Assembly: GCA_034926605.1 (NCBI GenBank)
Contig: JAYFQV010000009.1
Coordinates: forward strand, 124,001 to 188,000
Reading direction: 5' to 3'
DNA: 64,000 nucleotides
DNA from: CALXXL01 sp034926605
Lineage (GTDB): Bacteria > Verrucomicrobiota > Lentisphaeria > Victivallales > Victivallaceae
Shown here: piece by piece, positions 48,980-60,960 of the stretch
Layout: each line of letters opens with the position of its first letter
Position numbering within the stretch: the stretch's first letter is position 1
Notes under the pieces: model-generated
What the model saw: the letters and a program-made list of their open reading frames with translations, nothing else
What the model was told of the DNA's origin: nothing
Databases searched by the model: none
Position numbers and translations under genes: made by a program

Positions 48980-50416
48980 ATGAAGTATGAAGCGGTGATC
49001 GGGCTTGAGGTCCATGCGCAGGTGCGCACCGACAGCAAGATGTTCTGCTCCTGCCCCAACCGTTACGGCAGCGAACCCAACACCAACGTCTGTCCGGTCT
49101 GTATGGGCTACCCCGGCGTGCTGCCGGTGCCCAATCGGGAGGCGATACGCAAGACCATGATCGCCGGGCTGCTGACCGACTGCACCATAAGCAAGTTCAG
49201 CAAGTTCGACCGCAAGAGCTACTTCTATCCGGACATGCCCAAAAACTACCAGATCAGCCAGTACGACCTGCCGTTCTGCCTGGCCGGGCATGTCCATATC
49301 TCCGGTACCGGTTTCTCCGGCGAACCGCTGCCTGAAAAGGACATCGGCATCACCCGCATCCACCTTGAAGAGGACGTGGCCAAGCTGACCCATTTCCGGG
49401 GCGCCAGCGGCGTGGACTACAATCGCGCCGGCATTCCGCTGATGGAAACCGTTTCCGAGCCGGATATGCGCTCGGCGGACGAGGCCTATGCCTATCTTAC
49501 CGCGTTGAAGGAGATATTCGTTTACGGCGGCGTCGGCAACTGCGACCAGGAGAAAGGCCAGATGCGCTGCGACGTGAACATCTCATTGCGCCCGGTGGGT
49601 CGCGAGGAGTTCGGCACCAAGGTTGAACTTAAAAACCTCAACAGTTTTCGCGCCGTGCACCGCGCCATCGATTATGAGATATGGCGGCAGGCCGATGTTC
49701 TGGACAAAGGCGGCACCATCGTGCAGGAGACCCGCGGCTGGAACGATGACCGCGGCGAAACCTATCTGATGCGTACCAAGGAACAGGCGCACGACTACCG
49801 TTACTTTCCCGATCCCGATCTTACCCCGGTGGTGATGACCGACGCAGAGATCGACGAACTGCGCCGTATCCTGCCTGAAATGCCGAGCGCCAAGCGCGAG
49901 CGTTTCGTCGGGCAGTACGGCCTGACCGAATACGATGCCGACGTGCTGACCCACGACCGCGATATCGCCGACTATTTCGAATCCGCCGCCCAAGGTGTGA
50001 AAACGCCCAAAAACGTTGCCAACTGGATTATTTCCGAGCTGCTGCGCGAACTTGGCTCCGATGGTCTCGAAGGCTGTAAAGTCAAGCCGGAGCAACTGGG
50101 CGGGCTGGTAGCCATGATCGAGGCGGATGCCATCAGCGGGCGCATCGGCAAAGAAGTTTTTGCTGAAATGCTGGCTACCGGCAAGGATGCCAAATCCGTG
50201 GTAGAAGCCAAAGGTTTGGCTCAGGTCTCCGATTCCGGTGCGATCGAAAAGGTGGTCGACGAAACCATCGCCGCCAATTCCAAGCAGGTTCAGCAGTACC
50301 TCGACGGCAACGCCAACGTGCTGATGTACCTGGTGGGGCAGACTATGAAGCTGAGCCGCGGCAAGGCGAATCCCAAGATGGTGCTCGAACTTCTCAAGGC
50401 CAAACTGGACAAGTGA
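48980..50416 (+). CDS. gatB: Asp-tRNA(Asn)/Glu-tRNA(Gln) amidotransferase subunit B
   Basis: Kinase/tRNA-binding subunit of GatCAB. The 478-residue protein has EAVIGLEVHAQVRTDSKMFC, the zinc-binding cysteines in CSCPN and NVCPVC, MPKNYQISQYD, IHLEEDVAKL and DYNRAGIPLMET, and a C-terminal YqeY-like tail with ANVLMYLVGQTMKLSRGKANP. The ATG at 48980 is 7 bases after GGAG; an earlier ATG at 48974 is too close. Follows serS by 10 bases. Confidence 0.97.
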   Translation: MKYEAVIGLEVHAQVRTDSKMFCSCPNRYGSEPNTNVCPVCMGYPGVLPVPNREAIRKTMIAGLLTDCTISKFSKFDRKSYFYPDMPKNYQISQYDLPFCLAGHVHISGTGFSGEPLPEKDIGITRIHLEEDVAKLTHFRGASGVDYNRAGIPLMETVSEPDMRSADEAYAYLTALKEIFVYGGVGNCDQEKGQMRCDVNISLRPVGREEFGTKVELKNLNSFRAVHRAIDYEIWRQADVLDKGGTIVQETRGWNDDRGETYLMRTKEQAHDYRYFPDPDLTPVVMTDAEIDELRRILPEMPSAKRERFVGQYGLTEYDADVLTHDRDIADYFESAAQGVKTPKNVANWIISELLRELGSDGLEGCKVKPEQLGGLVAMIEADAISGRIGKEVFAEMLATGKDAKSVVEAKGLAQVSDSGAIEKVVDETIAANSKQVQQYLDGNANVLMYLVGQTMKLSRGKANPKMVLELLKAKLDK

Positions 50417-50869
50417 TCAGGCATGAAGAACGCTCAATCCGGCCTTGACGCGGAGTTCGTTGAGCCGGGTGAGCCATCGCGGATTGCGGGCAAGTGTTTT
50501 GAGCAGTTTGGAATTGGATACTCCCAGTTTTTCCGCCGCTTGCGGCAGATCCAGTCCGCATTCGGCGAGGAGGTCGAAAATATGTGCCATAACTACCGGT
50601 TTGGGCGCGTTTTCGGGTGGCGGCGCATAGGGCTGGCGCACGGTGAGCGCAATTTCCAGCTTGAGTTTTTCAAGCGCGTTCAGTCGGTTCCGATGCTGGC
50701 TGCGCTCCGAGCAGTCGGTAACTTGGATTCCGGTTGGAAGGTGCGTTATACGCACCGCGCTGGAGGTTTTGTTACGCTTCTGGCCGCCGTTGCCGGTGGC
50801 CTTGAAGAAATCCAGCCGGCACTCCGCCGCCAAGGCGTCGTCAATGGTCAATGATTCATCACGATTCAT
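50417..50869 (-). CDS. Release-factor-like protein with GGQ domain and helical C-terminus
   Basis: A ~150-residue protein containing only the peptidyl-hydrolysis domain of class I release factors: ATGNGGQKRNKTSSAVRIT and TGIQVTDCSERSQHRNR match RF1/RF2. It lacks codon-recognition domains, so it may rescue stalled ribosomes. Instead of the basic tail of ArfB it has a helical C-terminus (LDLPQAAEKLGVSNSKLLKT) resembling a helix-turn-helix. The ATG at 50869 and a TTG at 50902 are both possible starts. Its stop abuts the gatB stop with no spacer (TGATCA). Confidence 0.75.
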   Translation of the reverse strand: MNRDESLTIDDALAAECRLDFFKATGNGGQKRNKTSSAVRITHLPTGIQVTDCSERSQHRNRLNALEKLKLEIALTVRQPYAPPPENAPKPVVMAHIFDLLAECGLDLPQAAEKLGVSNSKLLKTLARNPRWLTRLNELRVKAGLSVLHA

Positions 50870-50943
50870 ATTAAAATATACATCCGCAGGATTGAAAGCC
50901 AAGTTTTAAAAGTGTATATTACCGAAAAATAAAGGAGCGGAAG

Positions 50944-52227
50944 ATGAAGGTTTTAGTGGTCGGCAACGGCGGACGCGAACACGTGCTTTGCTGGAAGCTG
51001 GCACAGAGCCCGCTGGTGGACAAGGTTTATTGCGCGCCCGGCAACGCCGGTATCGCCGGAACGGCGGAATGCGTTGACATCAAAGTTTCCGAACTGGATA
51101 AACTTGCGGACTTTGCCGAAAACAACGGCGTGGAGCTTACCGTGGCCGGGCCGGAGGCCCCGCTGTGCGCCGGGATCGTGGATGTGTTCAAAAAACGCGG
51201 ATTGCCCATTTTCGGGCCGGACAAGTTCGCCGCCAGGCTCGAAGGCAGCAAGGACTTTGCCAAGCAGTTCATGGTCAAGTACGATATTCCGTGCGCCAAA
51301 TCCGCCACGTTCGACGGTGCCGCCGCCGCGGTGGCGTATATCGAAAATGAGTTTGCCGGCGGCGCCGGGGCCATTGTGATCAAGGCCGACGGGCTGGCGG
51401 CCGGCAAAGGCGTGCTGGTGTCCGGGGATTGTGCCGAGGCCTGCAAATTTGCGCGCGAATGTTTCGCTGGCGCGTTCGGGGATTCCGGCCACCGGGTGCT
51501 GGTGGAGGAGTGCCTGATCGGAGAGGAGGCTTCGATCTTTGCGCTGGTTGATACCAAGACCATCGTTCCGTTGGCGTCGACTCAGGATCACAAGCGGGTC
51601 GGCGATGGAGACACCGGGCCTAACACCGGCGGCATGGGCGCCTACTCTCCCGCTCCGGTGGTCACCGATGAAATGATGGTGCGCATCCGGACGGAAGTGC
51701 TCGACAATTTCCTGCGCGGAGTCAAAGCCGAGAAGCTCGATTTTCACGGGGTTATCTTCGTCGGAGTTATGGTTACCGCCGTCGGGCCGAAAGTGCTGGA
51801 ATTCAACGTTCGCTTCGGCGACCCGGAAGTGCAGCCGCTGCTGATGCGGCTGGATTCTGATCTTGCCGAACTGATGCTGGCGACCGTGGAGGAAAAACTT
51901 TCCGATTGCCGGCTTGCCTGGTCTTCCGATCCGGCCGTCAGTGTGGTTGTCGCTTCCGGCGGTTATCCCGGCAAGTGCGATACCGGGCACGAGATCACCG
52001 GCATCGAGGCTGCCGAGGCCGCCGGCGTGGCGGTGTTTCATGCCGGAACTTCGCGCAAGGAAGGCAAGCTGGTCAACTCCGGCGGCCGGGTGCTCGGCGT
52101 GGCCGCTCGCGGGCGGACCGTGCGCGAGGCGGTGGACAAAGCTTACCGCGGCGTGGATATGATTCATTTTGAGAACGGTTTTTCCCGCCGTGATATTGCG
52201 CATCGGGCATTGAAGCGTGAAAAGTAA
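50944..52227 (+). CDS. purD: Phosphoribosylamine--glycine ligase
   Basis: GAR synthetase of the purine pathway. The 427-residue ATP-grasp protein begins MKVLVVGNGGREHVLCWKL and contains VAGPEAPLCAGI, VIKADGLAAGKGVLV, GDGDTGPNTGGMGAYSPAP and EFNVRFGDPEVQPLL. AAAGGAG lies upstream. purM is at 34616. Last gene of the serS-gatB region. Confidence 0.97.
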   Translation: MKVLVVGNGGREHVLCWKLAQSPLVDKVYCAPGNAGIAGTAECVDIKVSELDKLADFAENNGVELTVAGPEAPLCAGIVDVFKKRGLPIFGPDKFAARLEGSKDFAKQFMVKYDIPCAKSATFDGAAAAVAYIENEFAGGAGAIVIKADGLAAGKGVLVSGDCAEACKFARECFAGAFGDSGHRVLVEECLIGEEASIFALVDTKTIVPLASTQDHKRVGDGDTGPNTGGMGAYSPAPVVTDEMMVRIRTEVLDNFLRGVKAEKLDFHGVIFVGVMVTAVGPKVLEFNVRFGDPEVQPLLMRLDSDLAELMLATVEEKLSDCRLAWSSDPAVSVVVASGGYPGKCDTGHEITGIEAAEAAGVAVFHAGTSRKEGKLVNSGGRVLGVAARGRTVREAVDKAYRGVDMIHFENGFSRRDIAHRALKREK

Positions 52228-52237
52228 GGCTTTAGCC

Positions 52238-52266
52238 TTGCAAACAATCACCTTGAATGCTATATT
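52238..52266 (+). promoter_or_regulatory. Promoter of the small lipoprotein gene
   Basis: TTGCAA (52238-52243), a 17-base spacer and TATATT (52261-52266), with TGC before the -10 (extended -10). 43 bases ahead of the start codon. Confidence 0.65.
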
Positions 52267-52308
52267 AAAATATGTGTTCTACAACAATTTAATGCAGGAG
52301 ATCGGTAA

Positions 52309-52698
52309 ATGAAGCAGTTCATCATTTCGTTGGCTCTGATCGCTTCGGTTCTGGCAGTCACCGGTTGCAGCAGCACCAGCATCGCCCAGAACGGCAATTT
52401 CATAGTGGGGCCCACCGGGCAGCCCGCTATGGGGCAGATCACCTACACCAACTACGGGTTCTACCTGTGGAACTGCGTGCCGGTGTTCAGCGGATCGGTG
52501 CTTAATCCCGGCGGATTCGCGCTGTTCACCAATACCGTGACCCCCGAACTCGCGGTCAAGGCGATCGGAGTTCAGGCCAAGAACAACGGCGCCACCCGGA
52601 TCGCCAATGTGACCACCGAATTCGACAGCAGCTACAATTGGTACACCGGATTCTTCTGGACACGGACTGTACATGCTTCGGCTACCATGCTGGAGTAG
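52309..52698 (+). CDS. Small lipoprotein of unknown function
   Basis: A 129-residue protein with a clear lipoprotein signal (MKQFIISLALIASVLAVTGC; lipobox VTG-Cys20). The mature part has WNCVPVFSGS and AVKAIGVQAKNNGATRIANVTTE, with no enzyme motif, and is probably an outer-membrane-anchored beta protein. It has its own promoter, and a hairpin lies 22 bases after the stop. Confidence 0.75.
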   Translation: MKQFIISLALIASVLAVTGCSSTSIAQNGNFIVGPTGQPAMGQITYTNYGFYLWNCVPVFSGSVLNPGGFALFTNTVTPELAVKAIGVQAKNNGATRIANVTTEFDSSYNWYTGFFWTRTVHASATMLE

Positions 52699-52720
52699 TT
52701 TTCACCATCGCTTTTAACAA

Positions 52721-52747
52721 AATAACCCGCGTAAAAAGCGGGTTATT
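52721..52747 (+). other. Hairpin between the lipoprotein gene and PFOR
   Basis: AATAACCCGC and GCGGGTTATT are perfect 10-base arms around GTAAAAA. There is no T-run, so it is not a classical terminator; it may stabilise the upstream mRNA's 3' end or act as a weak attenuator 29 bases before the PFOR start. Confidence 0.55.
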
Positions 52748-52776
52748 CAATTTAACCAAAGGAAAGACCAAGTAAC

Positions 52777-56298
<3,522 letters not shown>

Positions 56299-56324
56299 AG
56301 CCTCCGTGCGATAATGCTTCACCG

Positions 56325-56366
56325 GCGCCCGCAGACCGTAAGGTGTGCGGGTGCTGTTTTATTTTA
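56325..56366 (+). terminator. Rho-independent terminator of PFOR
   Basis: GCGCCCGCA (56325-56333) pairs with TGCGGGTGC (56346-56354; one G-U), an inner ACC-GTAA-GGT hairpin sits inside, and TGTTTTATTTT follows. Confidence 0.85.
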
Positions 56367-56423
56367 AAAATATTTTTGCGACTATATGATTTTAGAATGT
56401 TTGATTTATTTTCAAAATTCCGC

Positions 56424-56464
56424 TTGCAATTTTATTATTTTGCTATTATACTAGTTATATAGTA
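56424..56464 (+). promoter_or_regulatory. Promoter with overlapping inverted repeat, likely GntR operator
   Basis: TTGCAA (56424-56429), a 17-base spacer and TATACT (56447-56452). The inverted repeat TACTA-GTTATA-TAGTA (56449-56464) overlaps the -10 and the start point. YtrA-type GntR regulators usually bind such repeats in their own promoters, so autorepression is likely. Confidence 0.65.
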
Positions 56465-56482
56465 AAATGATGGGAGGTGATT

Positions 56483-56878
56483 ATGGCCGAAGCCGTTTTG
56501 GTAAATATGTTTTCAATAGACCTGAGTTCGGGGGTTCCGGTTTATAAGCAGCTGATTCATCAGATATGCGGAATGATTGGAAACGGTGTGCTGGATGGCG
56601 GTTCGCAGCTTCCGACGATCCGTGAACTTACCGATAATCTCAACCTCAATCCCAATACCGTGGCCAAGGCATATCGGGAGCTAGAGTTGCGCGGAGTGAT
56701 CTCAAGTCGGCGTGGATGTGGAAGTTTCGTGCGCGGTAATATCAATTTTCCGGAGTTGAGCGAGGCTGAAAAACAGGCAAAACTAGAGGCACTTTATTCC
56801 AATATGGTCAACGAGGCGGCCGCCAGCGGCATTTCGGTGGCGGAGATAAATAAGTATTTGAAAGGGATGGAGAAATGA
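56483..56878 (+). CDS. GntR-family transcriptional regulator, YtrA type
   Basis: A 131-residue DNA-binding protein: a winged helix at residues ~10-78 (PVYKQLIHQICGMIGNGVL; LPTIRELTDNLNLNPNTVAKAY; RRGCGSFV), then a short ~50-residue helical tail. The short effector domain is typical of the YtrA subfamily, which often controls transport or membrane-protein genes next to it. The ATG at 56483 is 5 bases after GGGAGG. The stop overlaps the next start by 4 bases. Confidence 0.93.
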   Translation: MAEAVLVNMFSIDLSSGVPVYKQLIHQICGMIGNGVLDGGSQLPTIRELTDNLNLNPNTVAKAYRELELRGVISSRRGCGSFVRGNINFPELSEAEKQAKLEALYSNMVNEAAASGISVAEINKYLKGMEK

Positions 56879-57744
56879 GTAGGCTTTCTGATTCGTATCA
56901 GATTTTCAAAAACTCGCTTGGCGTGATTCGGCGGAACCTTAAATTGTGCTGGTTTATTCTGATTGTCGGAATATTGCAGGTGGCGCTGCTGGGTATTTGG
57001 GTGGCGATCACCGGATTGCCGATGGCGGGGAGCGGTGCGGCGGTGCATGACTGGCGCGGTTGGCTGGGGGTTTTCGGTTGGCTGGCCTGTACTGGATTCG
57101 CGGGGATATTTTGCAATGTTGCGATGTATTCGGAAATATTCAATGCGCTCAATGGTCGTGGAGTTTCGGTGCGGCGGGGATTTTCTCTGGCGTTGTCGCG
57201 CCTGCCTCAGATAGTGGCTTGGAGTGTTTTTGCAGCTACGGTTGGCACGATTATGCGCATGTTTGAGGAAAGACTGGGCGTGCTTGGCCGGTTTATATTG
57301 CGTGGAATCGGCATCGTTTGGGCGGTAGCCACACTGTTTGTGGTTCCAGTGATAGCGCGGGAGAAAAATGGTATAAATCCGCTCAATTACCTGAGGCGTT
57401 CAGCCGCGGTATTAAGCGCAAAATGGGGAGAATCGATCGTTGGCTTTGTCGGCATCACGATTCTCTCGGGGATAGTGATATTTATGGTCGTGGCTTTGGC
57501 GCTTGCATGTATTGCGGTTATGGTCTGGGGCACGATTTCCGGCAGTCCGGAAACCGACTGGATGGCATGTTGGTTGCCTGTTGTCATGGCCGTCTTGTTT
57601 GTGGTCATAGGCGTGGTGATAACTCAGCTTCCGATGATGGTTTACATCGGAAGTCTGTATATCTACGCAACCGAAGGTGTGATTCCTGAAGGGTTCAGCC
57701 AGCGGGACATGGATTCCGCGTGGAAGATAAAGGTTTCCAAATAA
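56875..57744 (+). CDS. Multi-span membrane protein, partner of the GntR regulator
   Basis: A 289-residue inner-membrane protein with about six hydrophobic helices (residues ~25-45, 60-85, 105-125, 137-160, 185-215, 232-262). The pattern, including NPLNYLRRSAAVLSAKWGESIVGFVG, recalls DUF6159-like integral membrane proteins; this assignment is tentative. It overlaps the GntR gene by 4 bases (ATGA), so the regulator probably controls it. No ABC ATPase is adjacent, unlike classic ytr operons. Confidence 0.75.
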   Translation: MSRLSDSYQIFKNSLGVIRRNLKLCWFILIVGILQVALLGIWVAITGLPMAGSGAAVHDWRGWLGVFGWLACTGFAGIFCNVAMYSEIFNALNGRGVSVRRGFSLALSRLPQIVAWSVFAATVGTIMRMFEERLGVLGRFILRGIGIVWAVATLFVVPVIAREKNGINPLNYLRRSAAVLSAKWGESIVGFVGITILSGIVIFMVVALALACIAVMVWGTISGSPETDWMACWLPVVMAVLFVVIGVVITQLPMMVYIGSLYIYATEGVIPEGFSQRDMDSAWKIKVSK

Positions 57745-57757
57745 AGGCGGCGGTGGC

Positions 57758-57786
57758 TTGACTTGCCGGCGGTTTGGCGGTATCTT
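57758..57786 (+). promoter_or_regulatory. Promoter of the DUF4855 gene
   Basis: TTGACT (57758-57763), a 17-base spacer and TATCTT (57781-57786), ending 28 bases before the ATG at 57815. Confidence 0.55.
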
Positions 57787-57814
57787 TCTCAAAACCGTCA
57801 ACCCCGGATACGAA

Positions 57815-60034
57815 ATGAAAAAAATATTGTTTGCCATAAGTCTTGCCGCCGCGATTGCCGCTTCCGCCGAATGGCCGACGATCAAGTCAGCCGGATTTCG
57901 GAACTGTGCTTTGATCTACGAACTGAAGACGAGATGCGCGCAGGATTTCAAACCGATGCTGGCCTATAATGTCTGGAAAACCGGCGACTATGAAAACCGC
58001 TGGCTGTTCGACTCGTTCTTGTTCCTGACCCAAAACGTTGACGGCGTTCGCACCGAAATCGGCAACACCACCATGCGCCATTGGACGGCGATGATGGATC
58101 AGTGGTTCGCGCCCGGGCGCGATGTCCCGGCGCTGAACGATGCTTTGCAGGAGCTTAAGCGGCAGATCGGCGCCGCGCCGCCGCATTCGATAAAGGTGAT
58201 GTTCTGCATCCCTTGGATGTCTCCTGAAGTCAAAGATTTCGGAGATGTTGACGGTGACGGGGTTTCCGAGGACCTTTCCAAGCCGGAGGACGCCCGCAAG
58301 GTGCTGGCTTGGTATTTGGTCGAGATTCAACGACGACTCGCCCCGTACCCCGACCTCCATCTGTGGGGCTTGTATTGGATGCGCGAGGACATCGGCGTCG
58401 ACAAGCCGAATATTTCCGCCGCCGCCGAAATGCTCCATCGCGAAAATCTCAAGCTGCTTTGGATTCCCTACTTTCGCGCCGCCAACTGGAATCGCTGGAA
58501 GGAGTTCGGTTTTGATGTGGCCATAATGCAGAGCAACTATGCGTTCACCAATTACGCCATGGGCGGCAACAGTCGGCGAAATCGTGTCGACCTGTGCGCA
58601 AAGCTGGCCAAGGCGCATGACATGGGCGTGGAAATCGAATTTCCATATGGCGGCGATCGCTGCGACCTTGACGTGATTTTGCAGACTTTCGTCGCAGGAA
58701 CCCGGCTTGGATTTCAGTCGGCGCCGACCGCTTGGTTTTTCAGCTACCGGTTCGATCAGTATCGTTCGGATCGCCCCGAGGTGCGTGAGATTTACGATCG
58801 AAGTGCCGATTATATCACCGGCGATCCGGTGGTTGTTGCCGCCATGGATAAATGGAACATAAATTCCGGTGGCGATAGTCTGGTGGCCGATGCCAAATTC
58901 AAAAAACCGGAATTCATCGATTTTATCGATGTGCTGCTTGAAGAGTCGCCCGACGATTTCTGGCGCGGCTTGGTGACGGTGGAGTGCCGGGATAATCCGG
59001 ACGAAGCTTGGCGGCAGGTCGCTTGGAGTTTCCGCAACGGTTTCGCGTTCGCCAATGAGGATCATCAGAATATAACCGTTGAGGTTCATGCCGCGGCTCG
59101 CGAATTCAGGTTGAGCATGGTCGGAGCATCACGTCCGAAGTTGACCGGCATTTTTGCCGACTTCGGCGGGCCGCGCCCCCGGATAACCGGAACGTTCCGT
59201 AGAAGCTATGCTTCAGACCTGCCTGAAACGCCGGCGCCCCGTCCGGATAACGCCGCTGGCAATATGCTGACCGACAAGACGACTTCCGGCGGGTTGGAGG
59301 TTTTTGTCGGCTGGCACGGCCGTTTCGACATCCAGCTTGACGCGCCGGATAAGCGTTATGACGAGCTGCGCGTCTATGCCGCATATGATCCGGGCATGGC
59401 GATATTCTGGCCTGACGCATTACAGGCGGTCTCGGCCCCGCGTCCGCTTTCCGGAAACGCCGGATTCGGTGCGGTACCGTCGGATGCGCACGGCTTTGCA
59501 ACGTTCGGGCCTATGATTGCCGCGGGCGGCGGCTTCGGCTATTTTCCCTGTCGCGCTTCCGGACCGGTTTCCGACCGTTATATAACTGTCACCGGCGAAG
59601 CTCCGGGATGGGCGTATCTCAGCGAAGTCGCGCTCTATTTTAAGGGAAGTCCGGTTGATATGTCCGGTGTGACCTACCGTCTGGCGGTGCCGCCGGCCAA
59701 TTGGACGCCGGACGACCGCGATGACGGACGGAAGCTGACCGACGGCTTCGAGTCCGGAGAACCCGGCGGCGGCGTTCGGCTGCCGCCCGGCAGAAGTTTT
59801 GTCACCGTCGGGCTGCCGGATGGATGCACCTTCAGCAAGGTAACGGTGGCTATGGCCGCCTCCGCACCCGGCACCGCCGTTACGGTTATACCGGGAAACG
59901 GTTCTCCGGTTGAGGCGGTTGCCAACGGGCGTTGCTTCATGGCGGAGTTTCCACCGGCCGGGCCCGGTTCGGTCACCGTGCAATTCAATAACGAAGGTAA
60001 ATCGGCGACCGTCACCGAGATTTATGCCGAGTGA
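57815..60034 (+). CDS. Secreted DUF4855-like protein, probable carbohydrate-active
   Basis: A 739-residue exported protein (signal peptide MKKILFAISLAAAIAASA). Residues ~25-370 match what I recall of DUF4855: NRWLFDSFLFLTQNV, KVMFCIPWMSP, HLWGLYWMREDIGVDKP, LLWIPYFRAANWNRWKEFGFD and VEIEFPYGGDRCD. DUF4855 is a predicted TIM barrel with glycoside-hydrolase-like features; the Glu in MREDIG and the acidic residues in EIEF are candidate catalytic residues. The rest holds beta-rich modules that may bind sugars. ATG 57815 gives the signal peptide. The substrate is unknown. Confidence 0.72.
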   Translation: MKKILFAISLAAAIAASAEWPTIKSAGFRNCALIYELKTRCAQDFKPMLAYNVWKTGDYENRWLFDSFLFLTQNVDGVRTEIGNTTMRHWTAMMDQWFAPGRDVPALNDALQELKRQIGAAPPHSIKVMFCIPWMSPEVKDFGDVDGDGVSEDLSKPEDARKVLAWYLVEIQRRLAPYPDLHLWGLYWMREDIGVDKPNISAAAEMLHRENLKLLWIPYFRAANWNRWKEFGFDVAIMQSNYAFTNYAMGGNSRRNRVDLCAKLAKAHDMGVEIEFPYGGDRCDLDVILQTFVAGTRLGFQSAPTAWFFSYRFDQYRSDRPEVREIYDRSADYITGDPVVVAAMDKWNINSGGDSLVADAKFKKPEFIDFIDVLLEESPDDFWRGLVTVECRDNPDEAWRQVAWSFRNGFAFANEDHQNITVEVHAAAREFRLSMVGASRPKLTGIFADFGGPRPRITGTFRRSYASDLPETPAPRPDNAAGNMLTDKTTSGGLEVFVGWHGRFDIQLDAPDKRYDELRVYAAYDPGMAIFWPDALQAVSAPRPLSGNAGFGAVPSDAHGFATFGPMIAAGGGFGYFPCRASGPVSDRYITVTGEAPGWAYLSEVALYFKGSPVDMSGVTYRLAVPPANWTPDDRDDGRKLTDGFESGEPGGGVRLPPGRSFVTVGLPDGCTFSKVTVAMAASAPGTAVTVIPGNGSPVEAVANGRCFMAEFPPAGPGSVTVQFNNEGKSATVTEIYAE

Positions 60035-60094
60035 TTGTATCGATGCGCCTTCCGCAACACCGGGAGGCTTTGCCGCGGAAGACCGGATATGGAA

Positions 60095-60862
60095 TTACAG
60101 GTATTCTTCGATGGTACCGTCTTCCAGATTGAGAATCGAAAATCCGCCGTCGAGCAGCATCACTTTCAGATGCGAATTTTTAAGCAGCATCTGGCGGTCT
60201 TGGGAATCTCCGAGATGGCCGTCGCCGTAGCCGATATTGGCTATGCCGTTATGACGGCCGATGATGCCGCTGTAATTGGCGGCGGTGCGGTAGATCAGGT
60301 TGATCTGGGTGCCGGTGCTCCAAGTGGTGATTTCGCCGGAACGGAAGTCCGGGCCGAATGCGGAGTCGGCCAGAAGTATATAGGTGGACGGAGCGGGGCA
60401 GTTGAACATGTTGACATAACGCCCGGGAATAGAGCCATAGCTGTCAAGCGATTCAAACTTGTATTCGTTGTAGCAATAGTCCGGGGCATTGAGTTCCGAC
60501 AGATTGAAGCACATTGCACCGTAGGCGATGGACTGAGAGACCGAGTTCATATCCACGTTGCTCGGGCACAGCGTCACCTGGCGGGTCTTGGGATCGAAAT
60601 GCGAGTCCGGCAAGCCAAGTTCTTTCGGCATTGCGCCTATATGGTACCATTGCCAGCCGTCCTGGCCAAGTGTGGTGATCCATCCGTCGCTGTTGTTGGA
60701 GTAAAGATTGAACGCCTGAATGTCCTGTCTTATATTGCCGGCGCATGAAGAGCGCATCGCCATTTCACGTGCCCGCGCCAAGCTCGGCAGCAGCATGGCC
60801 GCCAATATCGCAATAATCGCGATGACTACCAGCAACTCGATCAGAGTAAATTTTTTTTGCAT
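60095..60862 (-). CDS. Prepilin-type N-terminal domain protein (PVC pseudopilin-like family)
   Basis: A 255-residue protein whose first ~33 residues (MQKK, FTLIELLVVIAIIAIL, LPSLARAREMA) are almost identical to those of the gene at 15311, while the rest diverges. Near the C-terminus it has RHNGIANIGYGDGHLGD, the same H-x9-DGH-type motif. Lys, not Gly, precedes the predicted cleavage site. It converges on the DUF4855 gene (60 bases apart) and is divergent from the AraC regulator, so the three may form one carbohydrate-response locus. Confidence 0.88.
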   Translation of the reverse strand: MQKKFTLIELLVVIAIIAILAAMLLPSLARAREMAMRSSCAGNIRQDIQAFNLYSNNSDGWITTLGQDGWQWYHIGAMPKELGLPDSHFDPKTRQVTLCPSNVDMNSVSQSIAYGAMCFNLSELNAPDYCYNEYKFESLDSYGSIPGRYVNMFNCPAPSTYILLADSAFGPDFRSGEITTWSTGTQINLIYRTAANYSGIIGRHNGIANIGYGDGHLGDSQDRQMLLKNSHLKVMLLDGGFSILNLEDGTIEEYL

Positions 60863-60906
60863 GGATACCTCTTTGTGCTATTGTAATTTTACATTGAATG
60901 CTATAT

Positions 60907-60935
60907 AGTATAACCTGTTAATGATGATAGGTCAA
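60907..60935 (-). promoter_or_regulatory. Sigma70 promoter of the second prepilin-like gene
   Basis: On the minus strand TTGACC (60935-60930), a 17-base spacer and TATACT (60912-60907), 44 bases before the start codon. It lies in the 98-base divergent gap shared with the AraC gene, where AraC binding could regulate both. Confidence 0.65.
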
Positions 60936-60960
60936 TATTATATGAACATGTATTAATTGT

